A stretch of DNA of 64,000 nucleotides from Terribacillus saccharophilus (GCF_002272745.1 NZ_NPBD01000019.1:1-64000), one strand, 5' to 3'. Positions 8,472 through 15,806 are shown, numbered from the stretch's first letter. Made by a program: numbers and translations. The notes: generated by a model from the letters alone, not told the origin.

Positions 8472-9194
8472 TCATTCATCTTCCGGCATCTTCTCGGTTG
8501 TATAACGGAGGATTCCCTCATAAATACTGAAAGCCATCTGCTCCTGATAAGGGGAATCCTTCAAGAGCTCAAGCTCCCGCGGATTTGACATGAATCCGAT
8601 CTCAACAAGCGCACCGGTCGGCTTCGTATGCTTCAGTAGATACATCGTATTCAATGCCAGCGGCACCCGCGTCGTATTTTCCAAGTTACGTTTGATTTCA
8701 TCCTGGATAAAAGTTGCTAATGCTTTACTGCCTTCATTATCTTCATTGAAAAACGTCTGGGCTCCGGCCCATTTGGAAGAAAGCAATGCATTCGTATGAA
8801 TGCTGATATAAAAGTCTGCTTCCTTTTCTTCGATAAAGGCCACCCGATTCCTTATGTCCTCTGATTTGCGGCGGGATAGCCCTTTTGTCTCTTCATCCGC
8901 CAGATCCACATCATCTTCCCGTGTTAGATAGACGAGCGCACCTGCCTGCTGCAAATAGTCTCGCAGCATTTTTGAGACTGCTAATGTAATTCCCGCTTCC
9001 TGTGTTCCATCTGAACCTTCCGCCCCGCCGTCGACACCACCATGCCCCGGGTCTATTACAATCGTCTTGCCAGCTAACGGCAAGGACCAGGAATGAGAAG
9101 ATTCCTCTGTCGTGACGATCTTCGGTACGTAGTAAGCGAGCAGCATGATAAACAACGCAGCTGCTACGGCTCCTGCAATCCATCTTCTAGTCAT
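8472..9194 (-). CDS. cwlD: N-acetylmuramoyl-L-alanine amidase CwlD (cortex muramic lactam synthesis)
   Basis: 240-residue zinc amidase of the Amidase_3 family. In Bacillus, CwlD strips peptides from muramic acid so that PdaA can form muramic-delta-lactam, the mark recognised by cortex-lytic enzymes at germination. A single N-terminal membrane helix is followed by IVIDPGHGGVDGG (zinc His), the Glu in QEAGITLAVSK, YISIHTNA (second His) and LVEIGFMSN (catalytic Glu). Start set at 9194 because GGAGG is 8 nt upstream; a longer reading frame upstream adds 15 residues unlike the family. It is encoded next to salA as in B. subtilis. Confidence 0.94.
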   Translation of the reverse strand: MTRRWIAGAVAAALFIMLLAYYVPKIVTTEESSHSWSLPLAGKTIVIDPGHGGVDGGAEGSDGTQEAGITLAVSKMLRDYLQQAGALVYLTREDDVDLADEETKGLSRRKSEDIRNRVAFIEEKEADFYISIHTNALLSSKWAGAQTFFNEDNEGSKALATFIQDEIKRNLENTTRVPLALNTMYLLKHTKPTGALVEIGFMSNPRELELLKDSPYQEQMAFSIYEGILRYTTEKMPEDE

Positions 9195-9224
9195 TCGTGC
9201 TTCCTCCCATACCGCGCATTTGTA

Positions 9225-9254
9225 CACTATATGGGACAACCATACCGGATATAC
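9225..9254 (-). promoter_or_regulatory. Candidate sigma-E promoter of cwlD
   Basis: On the minus strand GTATATC (9254-9248), a 14-nt spacer and CATATAGTG (9233-9225) fit the sigma-E pattern (ATATT-like -35, CATANNNT -10). cwlD of B. subtilis is made under sigma-E and sigma-G, so this agrees with expectation. Confidence 0.5.
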
Positions 9255-9262
9255 GCTCTTCT

Positions 9263-9290
9263 TTGGAATTTATGCGAGCACTGGTATAAT
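9263..9290 (+). promoter_or_regulatory. Sigma-A promoter with extended -10
   Basis: TTGGAA (9263-9268), a 16-nt spacer and TATAAT (9285-9290) preceded by TGG, giving an extended -10. It faces the small membrane protein gene at 9368 and probably drives the four plus-strand genes up to the terminator near 10.7 kb. Confidence 0.65.
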
Positions 9291-9291
9291 A

Positions 9292-9324
9292 AAGCTAGTA
9301 ATACGAATGAAGCTAGTAATACGA
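9292..9324 (+). repeat. Short direct repeat at the transcript start
   Basis: The 15-mer AAGCTAGTAATACGA occurs at 9292-9306 and again at 9310-9324, a period of 18 bp. It lies immediately after the -10 box, so both copies would be at the extreme 5' end of the mRNA. Function unknown; it may be a recent slippage duplication. Confidence 0.7.
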
Positions 9325-9367
9325 TTAAAAATAGCTATACAAAGTATGACAGAAAAGGACGTACAAA

Positions 9368-9580
9368 ATGAATTTCGATAATCAGACGAAACGCTTATAT
9401 TTGAATGTTGGTATTTATGTCGTGCTGGGCGGAATAAGCGCACTGCTATATTTGCTCCATCACAATCTAATCATTATTGGCATCTGCTTACTCGTCAGCT
9501 ACTTAATCAGCTACGGTATCTCCAATACTTTTTTTCCTCGCAGCAAAGATACCTTCTACCCGAAGGATGAAAGGAAGTAA
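9368..9580 (+). CDS. Small membrane protein, unrecognised
   Basis: 70 residues, not recognised as a known family. Two hydrophobic helices are visible, about residues 11-28 and 31-50, separated by the short turn HHN. The C-terminus is polar and charged (KDTFYPKDERK). The start ATG has AAAGGA about 8 nt upstream. It is the first gene after the promoter at 9263 and is followed closely by a NUDIX gene, so both are probably on one transcript. Confidence 0.7.
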   Translation: MNFDNQTKRLYLNVGIYVVLGGISALLYLLHHNLIIIGICLLVSYLISYGISNTFFPRSKDTFYPKDERK

Positions 9581-9585
9581 TTACG

Positions 9586-10032
9586 TTGGCCAACTATATC
9601 ATGGACTTACGTGAAACAGTCGGCAGCCGCCCGCTCGTCATGGCTGGTGCCGGTGTCATTATTCGGAATGAATTCGGACAGCTGCTCTTACAGCTAAGAG
9701 CGGATACAAAGGATTGGGGACTTCCAGGCGGTGCTATGGAGCTCGGAGAATCACTGGAAGACACAGCCAGACGAGAGCTTTATGAGGAAACAGGACTGCA
9801 TGCTGAGCGCTTCAGCTTCCAGCGTATGTGTTCAGGACCTGACTTCTATGCTAAGTATCCAAACGGTGACGAGGTGTATAATGTCATCTCTGTTTATGAG
9901 GCTTACGGCGTTTCAGGAGAATTCACCATGCTTGATGGAGAAAGCCTGGATTTGCGGTATTTCCCTCTAGATGACCTGCCCGAACTCAACCACATCACCC
10001 AGAAAATGCTTTCTGGCCTACTCATTCCATAA
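9586..10032 (+). CDS. NUDIX hydrolase
   Basis: 148 residues, one NUDIX domain, hydrolysing a nucleoside diphosphate linked to another group; the substrate is unknown. The NUDIX box is complete: GG at 49-50, GES, then RRELYEETGL with the metal-binding Glu residues. A TTG start is chosen because AAGGAA lies 9-10 nt upstream and the N-terminal YIMDLRETVG with a following GxRP is typical of this NUDIX subgroup. An ATG at 9601 would cut into that segment. It begins 5 nt after the previous gene. Confidence 0.87.
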   Translation: MANYIMDLRETVGSRPLVMAGAGVIIRNEFGQLLLQLRADTKDWGLPGGAMELGESLEDTARRELYEETGLHAERFSFQRMCSGPDFYAKYPNGDEVYNVISVYEAYGVSGEFTMLDGESLDLRYFPLDDLPELNHITQKMLSGLLIP

Positions 10033-10044
10033 AGGGGCACGATT

Positions 10045-10227
10045 ATGACAAGAAAAACCTGGATGTACTTATTTATCATGCTAGCCGGATTATCCATGGG
10101 CTTGTACAATAACTTTACCAACTTAGGAACATTGCTGCTCATGATCCTGCTTAGTGCCGCTGCCGTGATCATGATCATCTTTAACATCAGTGTAGGGCTC
10201 AAAAACCGGCGACAAAAAAAACAATAG
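10045..10227 (+). CDS. Small membrane protein, unrecognised
   Basis: 60 residues with two hydrophobic helices (about 6-22 and 27-50) and a basic tail KNRRQKKQ, which should face the cytoplasm. The start lies 12 nt after the NUDIX stop behind AAAGGGGCA, and the next gene follows at once, so it is inside an operon. The function is not known to me. Confidence 0.72.
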   Translation: MTRKTWMYLFIMLAGLSMGLYNNFTNLGTLLLMILLSAAAVIMIIFNISVGLKNRRQKKQ

Positions 10228-10241
10228 GAGTGTTTGCCGAA

Positions 10242-10676
10242 ATGAACCAGATCAATTTGATTTGCTTAGGTGCTAATGACATGCAAGCATCACTTGCTTT
10301 CTATCGTGATGGCCTGGATTTCGAGACAAGCGTAAAAGAGAACTCACCGAATATCGTCTTCTTCAACAACAGAGGAACGAAGCTGGAATTGTTTCCGCTT
10401 GATGCATTACGCAAGGATATCAATGCGGATAATCCGCCTGAAACAGGCACTGGATTTCCTGGGTTCACACTTGCTTATAATGCCAAGACGGCACAGGAAG
10501 TTGATTATGTAATCGAGAAAGCGGCACGAGCTGGTGCTACGATCGTCAAACAGCCGCAGCGTGTTGATTGGGGTGGCTACAGCGGTTATTTCACTGACCC
10601 TAACGGCTATTATTGGGAAGTAGCGTTTAGCGAGCATTGGAAGTTCGACGAAAACAATATGCTGATCATTGAGTAA
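10242..10676 (+). CDS. VOC (glyoxalase/bleomycin resistance) family protein
   Basis: 144 residues built as two beta-alpha-beta-beta-beta modules: INLICLGANDMQASLAFYRD at the start and, in the second half, AAAGATIVKQPQ-type helix then WGGYSGYFTDPNGYYWEVAF. The DPNGYYWE ending with a metal-type Glu is the VOC signature. The usual first-module metal His is absent (INLICLG), so whether it binds metal or is an isomerase, dioxygenase or binding protein cannot be told. Start at 10242; GTG at 10230 is in frame but overlaps the ribosome-binding site GGAG. Confidence 0.85.
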   Translation: MNQINLICLGANDMQASLAFYRDGLDFETSVKENSPNIVFFNNRGTKLELFPLDALRKDINADNPPETGTGFPGFTLAYNAKTAQEVDYVIEKAARAGATIVKQPQRVDWGGYSGYFTDPNGYYWEVAFSEHWKFDENNMLIIE

Positions 10677-10680
10677 AGAA

Positions 10681-10712
10681 AAAAGCCAGAAGCATATTCG
10701 CTTCTGGCTTTT
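10681..10712. terminator. Bidirectional terminator
   Basis: Stem AAAAGCCAGAAGC / GCTTCTGGCTTTT with a 6-nt loop between the convergent VOC and CDF genes. A and T tracts on both flanks allow it to work in either direction. Confidence 0.92.
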
Positions 10713-11580
10713 ATTGTGGTTCCACATGAACATTTACCCAATAGACGTCATGCTCGCGCTTTAGCGTCTTCTCAACTGTTGTTGCTACGTCATGGGCTTG
10801 CCGGATGTCCAGCGTGGAATTGACCAAGATCTCTGTATCAACGATGGCATTATTTCCATAGCTTCTCGCTTTCATCGTCTTTATGCCTTTTACACCTTGG
10901 ATTTTCATTATCGTCTCCGTGTACGAAACCATTAGTGTTTCATCGAATCCATCGGTCAGCTGATGGGAAGAAGAAGTGAAGATCTCCCAAGCCGTCTTAC
11001 AGATAATCAAACTAACAATAATTGCTGCCAAAGGGTCCAGCCAAGGCAAACCAAGCTGTGAACCAACGATACCAACTACAGTACCCACACTTACAAGTGC
11101 ATCTGATAGATTATCCTTTGCTGCCGCTTTTACAGATTGACTGTTTATTTTCGAACCCAGCCGCATATTATATCGATAAACAAAAAACATAACGATTGCC
11201 CCGAATACGCCTGTCCAGGCTGCCATCATATCTGGTGCCTCGTTAGAACCATCAAATACATTAAGCACAGCCGTATATAATACTTGCAGCCCGACCGTCA
11301 TCATAATAAAGGAAGCAATAAGACTTGCGACCGTCTCTGCTTTCCAATGACCGTACGGATGATCTGCATCAGGTGGCTTCCTCGCCAGTTTCAGCCCGAT
11401 CAATACAGCGACAGAAGCGACAATATCTGTAGCATTATTTAAACCGTCCGCTCGTAAAGCAGCCGATCCACTTATAAATCCAACAATTAGTTTCAAAGAG
11501 GACAAGACAAGATAAGCACCGATACTAATATAAACTCCGCGCTCTCCCATCTTCAGTTCCTTGTATTTTTCATTCTCCAA
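10711..11580 (-). CDS. Cation diffusion facilitator, probably Mn2+ (or other divalent) exporter
   Basis: 289-residue CDF transporter with six expected membrane helices and a C-terminal cytoplasmic metal-sensing domain. Helix 2 holds ADGLNNATD and helix 5 AAKDNLSDAL, giving Asn/Asp-Asp and Asp-Asp transport sites without His. This resembles Mn2+-type CDFs (MneP/MneS, MntE) more than the His-containing zinc ones; this is inference. HPYGHWKAE follows helix 2. Start at TTG 11580 keeps the ENEKYKELKMGE head shared with relatives; an ATG at 11550 has the better ribosome-binding site (AAGGA, 7 nt). Confidence 0.88.
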   Translation of the reverse strand: MENEKYKELKMGERGVYISIGAYLVLSSLKLIVGFISGSAALRADGLNNATDIVASVAVLIGLKLARKPPDADHPYGHWKAETVASLIASFIMMTVGLQVLYTAVLNVFDGSNEAPDMMAAWTGVFGAIVMFFVYRYNMRLGSKINSQSVKAAAKDNLSDALVSVGTVVGIVGSQLGLPWLDPLAAIIVSLIICKTAWEIFTSSSHQLTDGFDETLMVSYTETIMKIQGVKGIKTMKARSYGNNAIVDTEILVNSTLDIRQAHDVATTVEKTLKREHDVYWVNVHVEPQ

Positions 11581-11757
11581 CGCCTCGTCAGCCCTTTCAT
11601 TCCAGTTCCATCATCATATCAGCCCAACATTGGGTGGGTCTACAGCAACGTTTTTTCAAGATGCCATATGAATAGCCGCGAGCTAATAGTTTTTCCCTGA
11701 GCAAAAGCGCAGATAATTCACAAAAGGAAAGCTAATCAAACGATTGATCAAGATAGA

Positions 11758-11785
11758 CACCATCCGCCCATGGGTGCATAAGCTA
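11758..11785 (+). promoter_or_regulatory. Candidate sigma-K promoter of a small gene
   Basis: CACC (11758-11761), a 15-nt spacer and CATAAGCTA (11777-11785), an exact match to the sigma-K -10 pattern CATANNNTA with an MACC-type -35. It sits about 25 bp before the start of the small ORF at 11810. The rest of 11581-11757 shows no gene. Confidence 0.55.
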
Positions 11786-11809
11786 GCGTGAGGAAGGAGC
11801 GATGATAAG

Positions 11810-12010
11810 TTGAATAACAACGATACTGTCATTGTCGTAGAGGAAAGATATGAGTTCATCGCCACGGTGATATCTTATATAGGCCTAATCCTGTCCCTGA
11901 TCGGAGCAACAATTGCACTTTACATTTCTTACGCATCTTATAAAAGGTCTGTACAGAATGCTGGAAGCGGAAACGGATACGGCGCCGTCACAGCTGCCGT
12001 TATTGCATAA
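11810..12010 (+). CDS. Small membrane protein, probably mother-cell sporulation
   Basis: 66 residues starting from TTG with GGAAGGAG 10 nt upstream. A polar, acidic head (MNNNDTVIVVEERYEF) is followed by one hydrophobic helix (about 18-40), a YKRS turn and a small-residue tail rich in Gly, Ala and Val. I do not recognise the family. The sigma-K-like promoter immediately upstream and the terminator immediately downstream make it a single-gene unit, which is typical of late spore coat or envelope genes. Confidence 0.6.
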   Translation: MNNNDTVIVVEERYEFIATVISYIGLILSLIGATIALYISYASYKRSVQNAGSGNGYGAVTAAVIA

Positions 12011-12015
12011 GCATG

Positions 12016-12057
12016 AAAAAGCCTCTTGTTTACTACAATGATACAGAGGCTCTTTTT
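12016..12057 (+). terminator. Terminator after the 66-residue protein gene
   Basis: Stem AGCCTCT (12020-12026) / AGAGGCT (12045-12051) with an 18-nt loop and CTTTTT after it. The long loop makes it weaker than the others nearby. Confidence 0.65.
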
Positions 12058-12095
12058 AAGAGTTCTGAAGACAAGCCTAATAAGGAGGATGATGA

Positions 12096-12257
12096 ATGGA
12101 AGAAGATCTGGAACAGCGCATCCGTCTGCTCGAGCTGGAATTGGAAAAAATGAAAGAGGAAAACAAACACCCCAGGCACAGCTGGATATGGGCTTTCGTT
12201 CCGATACTAGCATTGCTTATTCCGATAGCGGCCATCCTCCGCGATACCTTCAATTAA
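12096..12257 (+). CDS. Very small membrane-anchored coiled-coil protein
   Basis: 53 residues. ATG is preceded by GGAGG with a 7-nt gap, a near-ideal ribosome-binding site. The first half (EEDLEQRIRLLELELEKMKE) has a heptad pattern of Leu/Ile and charged residues, suggesting a short coiled coil. After KHPRHS comes one hydrophobic helix (about 32-47, WIWAFVPILALLIPIAAIL) and a short end RDTFN. This is the layout of small Bacillus membrane proteins of unknown role. A competing frame starting at 12092 overlaps it but is not hydrophobic or patterned. Confidence 0.65.
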   Translation: MEEDLEQRIRLLELELEKMKEENKHPRHSWIWAFVPILALLIPIAAILRDTFN

Positions 12258-12338
12258 AAAAAACACTTAATTAGGCTGCTGTCCTGCGCCTTCCGCTCTT
12301 GCCCGTCATACACTGGCACAGAAAGGAAGGTGTTTTTC

Positions 12339-12653
12339 ATGCAAGAACAAAATCACTCTCTTGTACCTTATCAAGCTGACGAGCAAGTTCAATATTCTTA
12401 TCCGGTTTATACGGATGAATACCGACGCCGTCCTGGTTATGGCTTCGGTGGATTCGGTCGTCCAGGTTATGGCTATGGCCGCCCTGGGTTCGGCTACGGC
12501 GGCGGACCATTTCTAGGCGGTGTCGTCGGCGGTCTGATCGGCAGCAGCTTGCTTTATCCGCCTTATTATAACCGGCCTCGGCCTTACCCATACCCTTACT
12601 ATCCTTATCCGTACCCTTACTATAACTATCCTTACTATGGTTACGGATATTAA
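12339..12653 (+). CDS. Tyr/Gly/Pro-rich protein, probable spore coat component
   Basis: 104 residues. The N-terminal third is polar (QEQNHSLVPYQADEQVQYSY). The middle repeats GYGFGGFGRPGYGYGRPGFG, then a GGVVGGLIGSSLL stretch, and the end is a PYPYPYYNYPYYGYGY-type Tyr/Pro tail. This composition is typical of spore coat and crust proteins that are cross-linked through Tyr; no catalytic domain is present. ATG with AAGGAAGG 8 nt upstream; GTG at 12330 is too close to that site. A loose sigma-K-like -10 (CATACACTG, 12309-12317) lies upstream, with one mismatch. Confidence 0.75.
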   Translation: MQEQNHSLVPYQADEQVQYSYPVYTDEYRRRPGYGFGGFGRPGYGYGRPGFGYGGGPFLGGVVGGLIGSSLLYPPYYNRPRPYPYPYYPYPYPYYNYPYYGYGY

Positions 12654-12658
12654 TATAC

Positions 12659-12685
12659 AAAGAGGGATAACAGTCCCTCTTTTTG
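12659..12685 (+). terminator. Terminator after the Tyr/Gly/Pro-rich gene
   Basis: Stem AAAGAGGGA / TCCCTCTTT with a 6-nt loop followed by T residues. Confidence 0.88.
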
Positions 12686-12717
12686 TTATGTTCTCTTCAC
12701 ACATAGGTAACCTGATG

Positions 12718-12768
12718 TTGTCAGACAAAGGTGACAGGTGTTGCGTGTCATTGTATTACTGATAATAT
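12718..12768 (+). promoter_or_regulatory. Candidate sigma-A promoter with adjacent palindromes
   Basis: TTGCGT (12741-12746), a 16-nt spacer and TAATAT (12763-12768). Just upstream is the palindrome TTGTCAGACAA (12718-12728), and TGACA/TGTCA arms overlap the -35. This could be an operator for the pyrophosphatase gene at 12842; no regulator is encoded beside it. Confidence 0.4.
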
Positions 12769-12841
12769 TAATAAGAAACCCAGCAGATTAGGTAGATGGA
12801 GAAAAGGAAGAAAATCATAAAGATAAAAGAGGAGGAACAAG

Positions 12842-13342
12842 ATGACGAAACAATACAACCAAGTTAGAGAATTCCATAAGGCATTCGATCACTTACAACA
12901 TGACAAACCAACTCCTATGAGTAAAGAGATTGCATTAAATCGTGCAGTCTGGTCAGGTGAGGAATTAATGGAATTTCTATATGCTACAGTAGGTGGAAAT
13001 GTCTCTGAATTTGAAAAGCTTTATGAACAATTCCTAGTAGGATTAGAGAAAGCCAAAACCAAAATACGTGAAGAACAAAAGCCAGTAGATGACGTTCTTA
13101 TTGCTCAAGCTGATGCATTAATTGATGAGGCTTATTTTAACAATGGTTCGTTTGCTATTCTTGGTGTTGAGCCTGAACCACTGTTTGATATTGTACATGA
13201 AGCTAATATGGGCAAGTTACACAATGGTGTTGCAAAGTATCGTGAAAGTGATGGGAAAATACTGAAACCGGAAAACTGGGAAAGAGATTTTGCTCCCGAG
13301 AAAAGATTGAAAGTTGAAATTGAGCGTCAAGCAAGTACATAA
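12842..13342 (+). CDS. All-alpha NTP pyrophosphatase (MazG/PRA-PH-like)
   Basis: 166 residues, helical, with VREFHKAFDHL at the start, SGEELMEFLYAT (the acidic metal-binding E-E pair) and DALIDEAYFNNGS holding the second acidic cluster. The end, KYRESDGKILKPENW, resembles the DR2231/HisE-like branch of the all-alpha NTP-PPases, which hydrolyse nucleotides such as dUTP; the exact substrate is inferred. Its A/T-rich codons look different from flanking genes by eye and it stands alone between two terminators, which would fit acquisition. Ribosome-binding site GAGGAGG is about 5 nt before ATG. Confidence 0.8.
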   Translation: MTKQYNQVREFHKAFDHLQHDKPTPMSKEIALNRAVWSGEELMEFLYATVGGNVSEFEKLYEQFLVGLEKAKTKIREEQKPVDDVLIAQADALIDEAYFNNGSFAILGVEPEPLFDIVHEANMGKLHNGVAKYRESDGKILKPENWERDFAPEKRLKVEIERQAST

Positions 13343-13374
13343 CCTAAAAGAAGGTACATAATACAATCCCACCC

Positions 13375-13403
13375 AAAAAGCATACCCTTATCGGTATGCT
13401 TTC
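13375..13403. terminator. Bidirectional terminator
   Basis: AAAGCATACC / GGTATGCTTT with a 6-nt loop, between the convergent pyrophosphatase and DUF4064-like genes; A and T tracts on both sides. Confidence 0.88.
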
Positions 13404-13404
13404 T

Positions 13405-13707
13405 TCAGTAACGGCTTCCTTTGCGTGTCATTTTGACAAATGCAGCGATGAGCATTAGTACACCAGGTAAGAGGAAGTATAATAGCACTGCATAGATACC
13501 TACTGCTGCCGCTACAATGAGGAGAACACCAGCTAGCACCGATTTTCGATCAAGCAAGAATGCGGCGATGATGCCTAAGATGCCAGCGGCAATCCCAAGA
13601 ACTCCAAAGTTCCCAACTGTATACGTATTTTCAATTAAGGTAAAGAACATAGCTAGAAGTGAGGCAATAATACCAAAGATGCCCCCTACAATTGCGATTG
13701 TTTTCAT
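13405..13707 (-). CDS. DUF4064-like membrane protein
   Basis: 100 residues, three or four hydrophobic helices with Gly-rich repeats (GGIFGIIASLLAMFF, then LGIAAGILGIIAAFLLDRK), and a short basic tail RKGSRY. This is the pattern of DUF4064/YesK-like small membrane proteins of unknown role. Start set at 13707, where GGGAG lies 8 nt upstream; an ATG six codons earlier has no such site. Confidence 0.72.
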   Translation of the reverse strand: MKTIAIVGGIFGIIASLLAMFFTLIENTYTVGNFGVLGIAAGILGIIAAFLLDRKSVLAGVLLIVAAAVGIYAVLLYFLLPGVLMLIAAFVKMTRKGSRY

Positions 13708-13783
13708 AGTTAAAACTCCCTTCATTGCTGCATTGACTTCCTATCTCTATATCACCCCAGCGTGAAGCTAAACATTTGGACGC

Positions 13784-13823
13784 AAAAAAAGGAATATATC
13801 ACTAGTAGTGATTTACTCCTTCT
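13784..13823 (-). terminator. Terminator of the phosphodiesterase gene
   Basis: On the minus strand AAGGAGTAAATCACT pairs with AGTGATATATTCCTT, followed by TTTTTTG. The stem overlaps the stop codon of the gene it ends. Confidence 0.85.
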
Positions 13824-14628
13824 TCTCCATTTTATTTACCAAAAAGGCAGGATCATCTGAGAAGATGCCATCAACTTCGAATTGCAGCATCTCCTCTGTC
13901 CATTCTCTTTCGTCTCCTCGGTAATAGGCATGAACCTCGAGCTCATGATTATGTATCAAATCAACTACTGATTCTTCTAAAATTCCAGCATAGATACCCA
14001 CGCCAATTGCAATATCATTAATTGCTTGTAGATCTTCCCTGTCTAGCTGCTCCAGATCTTTCTTCTTCAGCAGCTGAACCAACGTAAGTTCAGGATCGAG
14101 TTCGTGCAGTGCATGAATGCTGTCTTTGCTGAACGATTGCAGTATGACTTGTTCCATCGGGATAGCATACTGCTCTAGCAATTGCAGTAGTTGCTCTTCC
14201 ATGACAAGCTCTCCCTCATCATCTTCACGTGTCTCGATATAATAATGTACTTCGCTGCCATACCGTTCCAGAATCTCTTTCATAGTTGGTACTGTCTGCC
14301 CTTCTCCCGCATCAAGCTCCTTTACCTTTTTCAAAGTAAGCTCTTCGACTAACCCCGTTCCGTCAGTTGTCCGATCAACCGTATCATCATGCATTGCAAC
14401 CAATTCACCATCAACTGTCCTGCGCAAATCGATTTCGATATAATCCGCTTCATCCTCCACTGCCTGATCATAGGAGAGAAATGTATGTTCAGGCTCAACT
14501 GCAGATGCTCCGCGATGGGCAATGATTAGTGGACTATAGTCAGAATAATGGGCAGCCTCCGTATGGATTGATGAGCAGCCCGCCAGCAACAGGACACATA
14601 ACAATAAAAATGTAATAGATTGTCTCAT
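13813..14628 (-). CDS. Glycerophosphodiester phosphodiesterase, lipoprotein
   Basis: 271 residues. It would cleave glycerophosphodiesters from membrane lipids or teichoic-acid debris outside the cell, releasing glycerol-3-phosphate. The signal ends in LAGC (Cys18 lipidated). The GDPD core follows: AHRGAS (His38-Arg39), EIDLRRTVDG (Glu65, Asp67) and MHDDTVDRTTDGTG (His80), the metal-binding and catalytic set. The C-terminal part is shorter and more acidic than in long GlpQ enzymes, as in UgpQ-type proteins. It has its own terminator and is a single-gene unit. Confidence 0.9.
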   Translation of the reverse strand: MRQSITFLLLCVLLLAGCSSIHTEAAHYSDYSPLIIAHRGASAVEPEHTFLSYDQAVEDEADYIEIDLRRTVDGELVAMHDDTVDRTTDGTGLVEELTLKKVKELDAGEGQTVPTMKEILERYGSEVHYYIETREDDEGELVMEEQLLQLLEQYAIPMEQVILQSFSKDSIHALHELDPELTLVQLLKKKDLEQLDREDLQAINDIAIGVGIYAGILEESVVDLIHNHELEVHAYYRGDEREWTEEMLQFEVDGIFSDDPAFLVNKMEKKE

Positions 14629-14705
14629 ACAGCTAATTTAAAGGACCTTGATATAGATTACCATGCAGCTAGTGTTAAGAGTGAAGGCACAGGGTGGATT
14701 GGTAT

Positions 14706-15236
14706 TTACATTGTCTTTATATTTGGATAATAGGTATCAATCCACGGATAGAATTTTGTACATAGATTCGATAATTGTCGCTCGTCTGTCATTACCAAAT
14801 CAAACACATCCGCACTAATCTGAAACACCCGGTCTTCCGTATAGAACATAAGAGAAGAACACTTCCGGCCTTGAGCGGTCTGTTTACATAAAGCATTCAC
14901 ATTCTCTGTTGTAATATTCTTAACTGTCATATAGATGTATCTTCCTCCCTCCTCATCATGCACGTAAGTCTCCGTCCAGTTGGAGAGTTTAATGGAATTC
15001 TTCAGGTATTGTCTATCCCATATCCGCTTTGAGCCTATATAATATCCGATAAAGCCCGTCATGGAAATATGTGTGTTTACGGAGAAGATAGAGTGAACAA
15101 AATCTCGGAGAATAGGTAAGTTAGAATGATCCTCGAAATGAGACGTGGCTATTCGCAGGCGATGGGAAGCTGGTGCTTGAAAATAGATAGTGGAATCGCT
15201 ATCGAAAAGATCTAGCTGCGTTATGGAAAAGTGCAT
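14706..15236 (-). CDS. Unrecognised protein, 176 residues
   Basis: I do not recognise this family. It has no signal peptide or membrane segment and is a mixed polar protein with many aromatic residues and only two Cys, a few residues apart (ALCKQTAQGRKC, about 133-142). The segment VHDEEGGRYIYMTVKN looks like beta strands. AAGGAG lies 6 nt before the ATG. It sits between a lipoprotein gene and a DHFR-like gene, all on the minus strand, with about 40-75 nt spacers. Confidence 0.65.
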   Translation of the reverse strand: MHFSITQLDLFDSDSTIYFQAPASHRLRIATSHFEDHSNLPILRDFVHSIFSVNTHISMTGFIGYYIGSKRIWDRQYLKNSIKLSNWTETYVHDEEGGRYIYMTVKNITTENVNALCKQTAQGRKCSSLMFYTEDRVFQISADVFDLVMTDERQLSNLCTKFYPWIDTYYPNIKTM

Positions 15237-15278
15237 ATACGACTCCTTCTTTTATATATGATATGTCGATAGACTATT

Positions 15279-15806
15279 TTAAACCTTCACTTCATAATGC
15301 AGCTCCACAAACTGATTGAACCGTCTAGTCCTTTTTAAAGTAAGATCAGCATGATACTGTCCTTCTTTGAATAAAGGTATTCCGCTGCCAAGAAGCACAG
15401 GTGAGACAGTAAGAATCAATTCATCCAGCAATTTCTCCTTCATGAAAGAAGACAACAGCTCTCCTCCTCCGACTATCCAGATATTCCTGCCTTCTTGTTG
15501 TTTTAGCTGATTTGTGAAATTCACAACATCATCCCGGACAAATTGTACGTGCTCTGTATCCTTTACACCTGAACGCGTAAAGACATAACATGCTTTATTT
15601 TGGTAAGGAAAATCTTCAATATGGTTTATCAGCCAGTCATACGTCTTCTTACCCATCAGAACTGTATCAACTGTATCGTAGAATTCCGAATACCCGTTAT
15701 CCCCTTCACCTTCCACCGAAAAGAGCCATTCCAGTGATTCCTCTTTAGTTGCTATATAACCATCCAGACTTGCGGCAATGAATAAGACTAGCTTGCGTGA
15801 TTGCAC
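15279..15806 (-). CDS. DHFR/RibD-like reductase family protein
   Basis: 175 residues of the RibD C-terminal/dihydrofolate-reductase-like fold, as in YwjB/YyaP proteins. It starts with LVLFIAASLDGYIA, has VLMGKKTYDW near residue 50 and the nucleotide-binding IWIVGGGELL near 110, then SPVLLGSGIPLF. It probably uses NADPH on an unknown small substrate; it is distinct from the essential DfrA. GTG start with GGGGAGG 7 nt upstream. Confidence 0.87.
   Translation of the reverse strand: MQSRKLVLFIAASLDGYIATKEESLEWLFSVEGEGDNGYSEFYDTVDTVLMGKKTYDWLINHIEDFPYQNKACYVFTRSGVKDTEHVQFVRDDVVNFTNQLKQQEGRNIWIVGGGELLSSFMKEKLLDELILTVSPVLLGSGIPLFKEGQYHADLTLKRTRRFNQFVELHYEVKV

Noticed and set aside
9286-9330. Short repeats as a CRISPR array
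   Set aside because: Only two copies of a 15-mer with a 3-nt gap; no spacers and no cas genes.
12337-12660. 107-codon minus-strand frame opposite the Tyr/Gly/Pro-rich gene
   Set aside because: It is the reverse of a repetitive coding sequence and has no ribosome-binding site.
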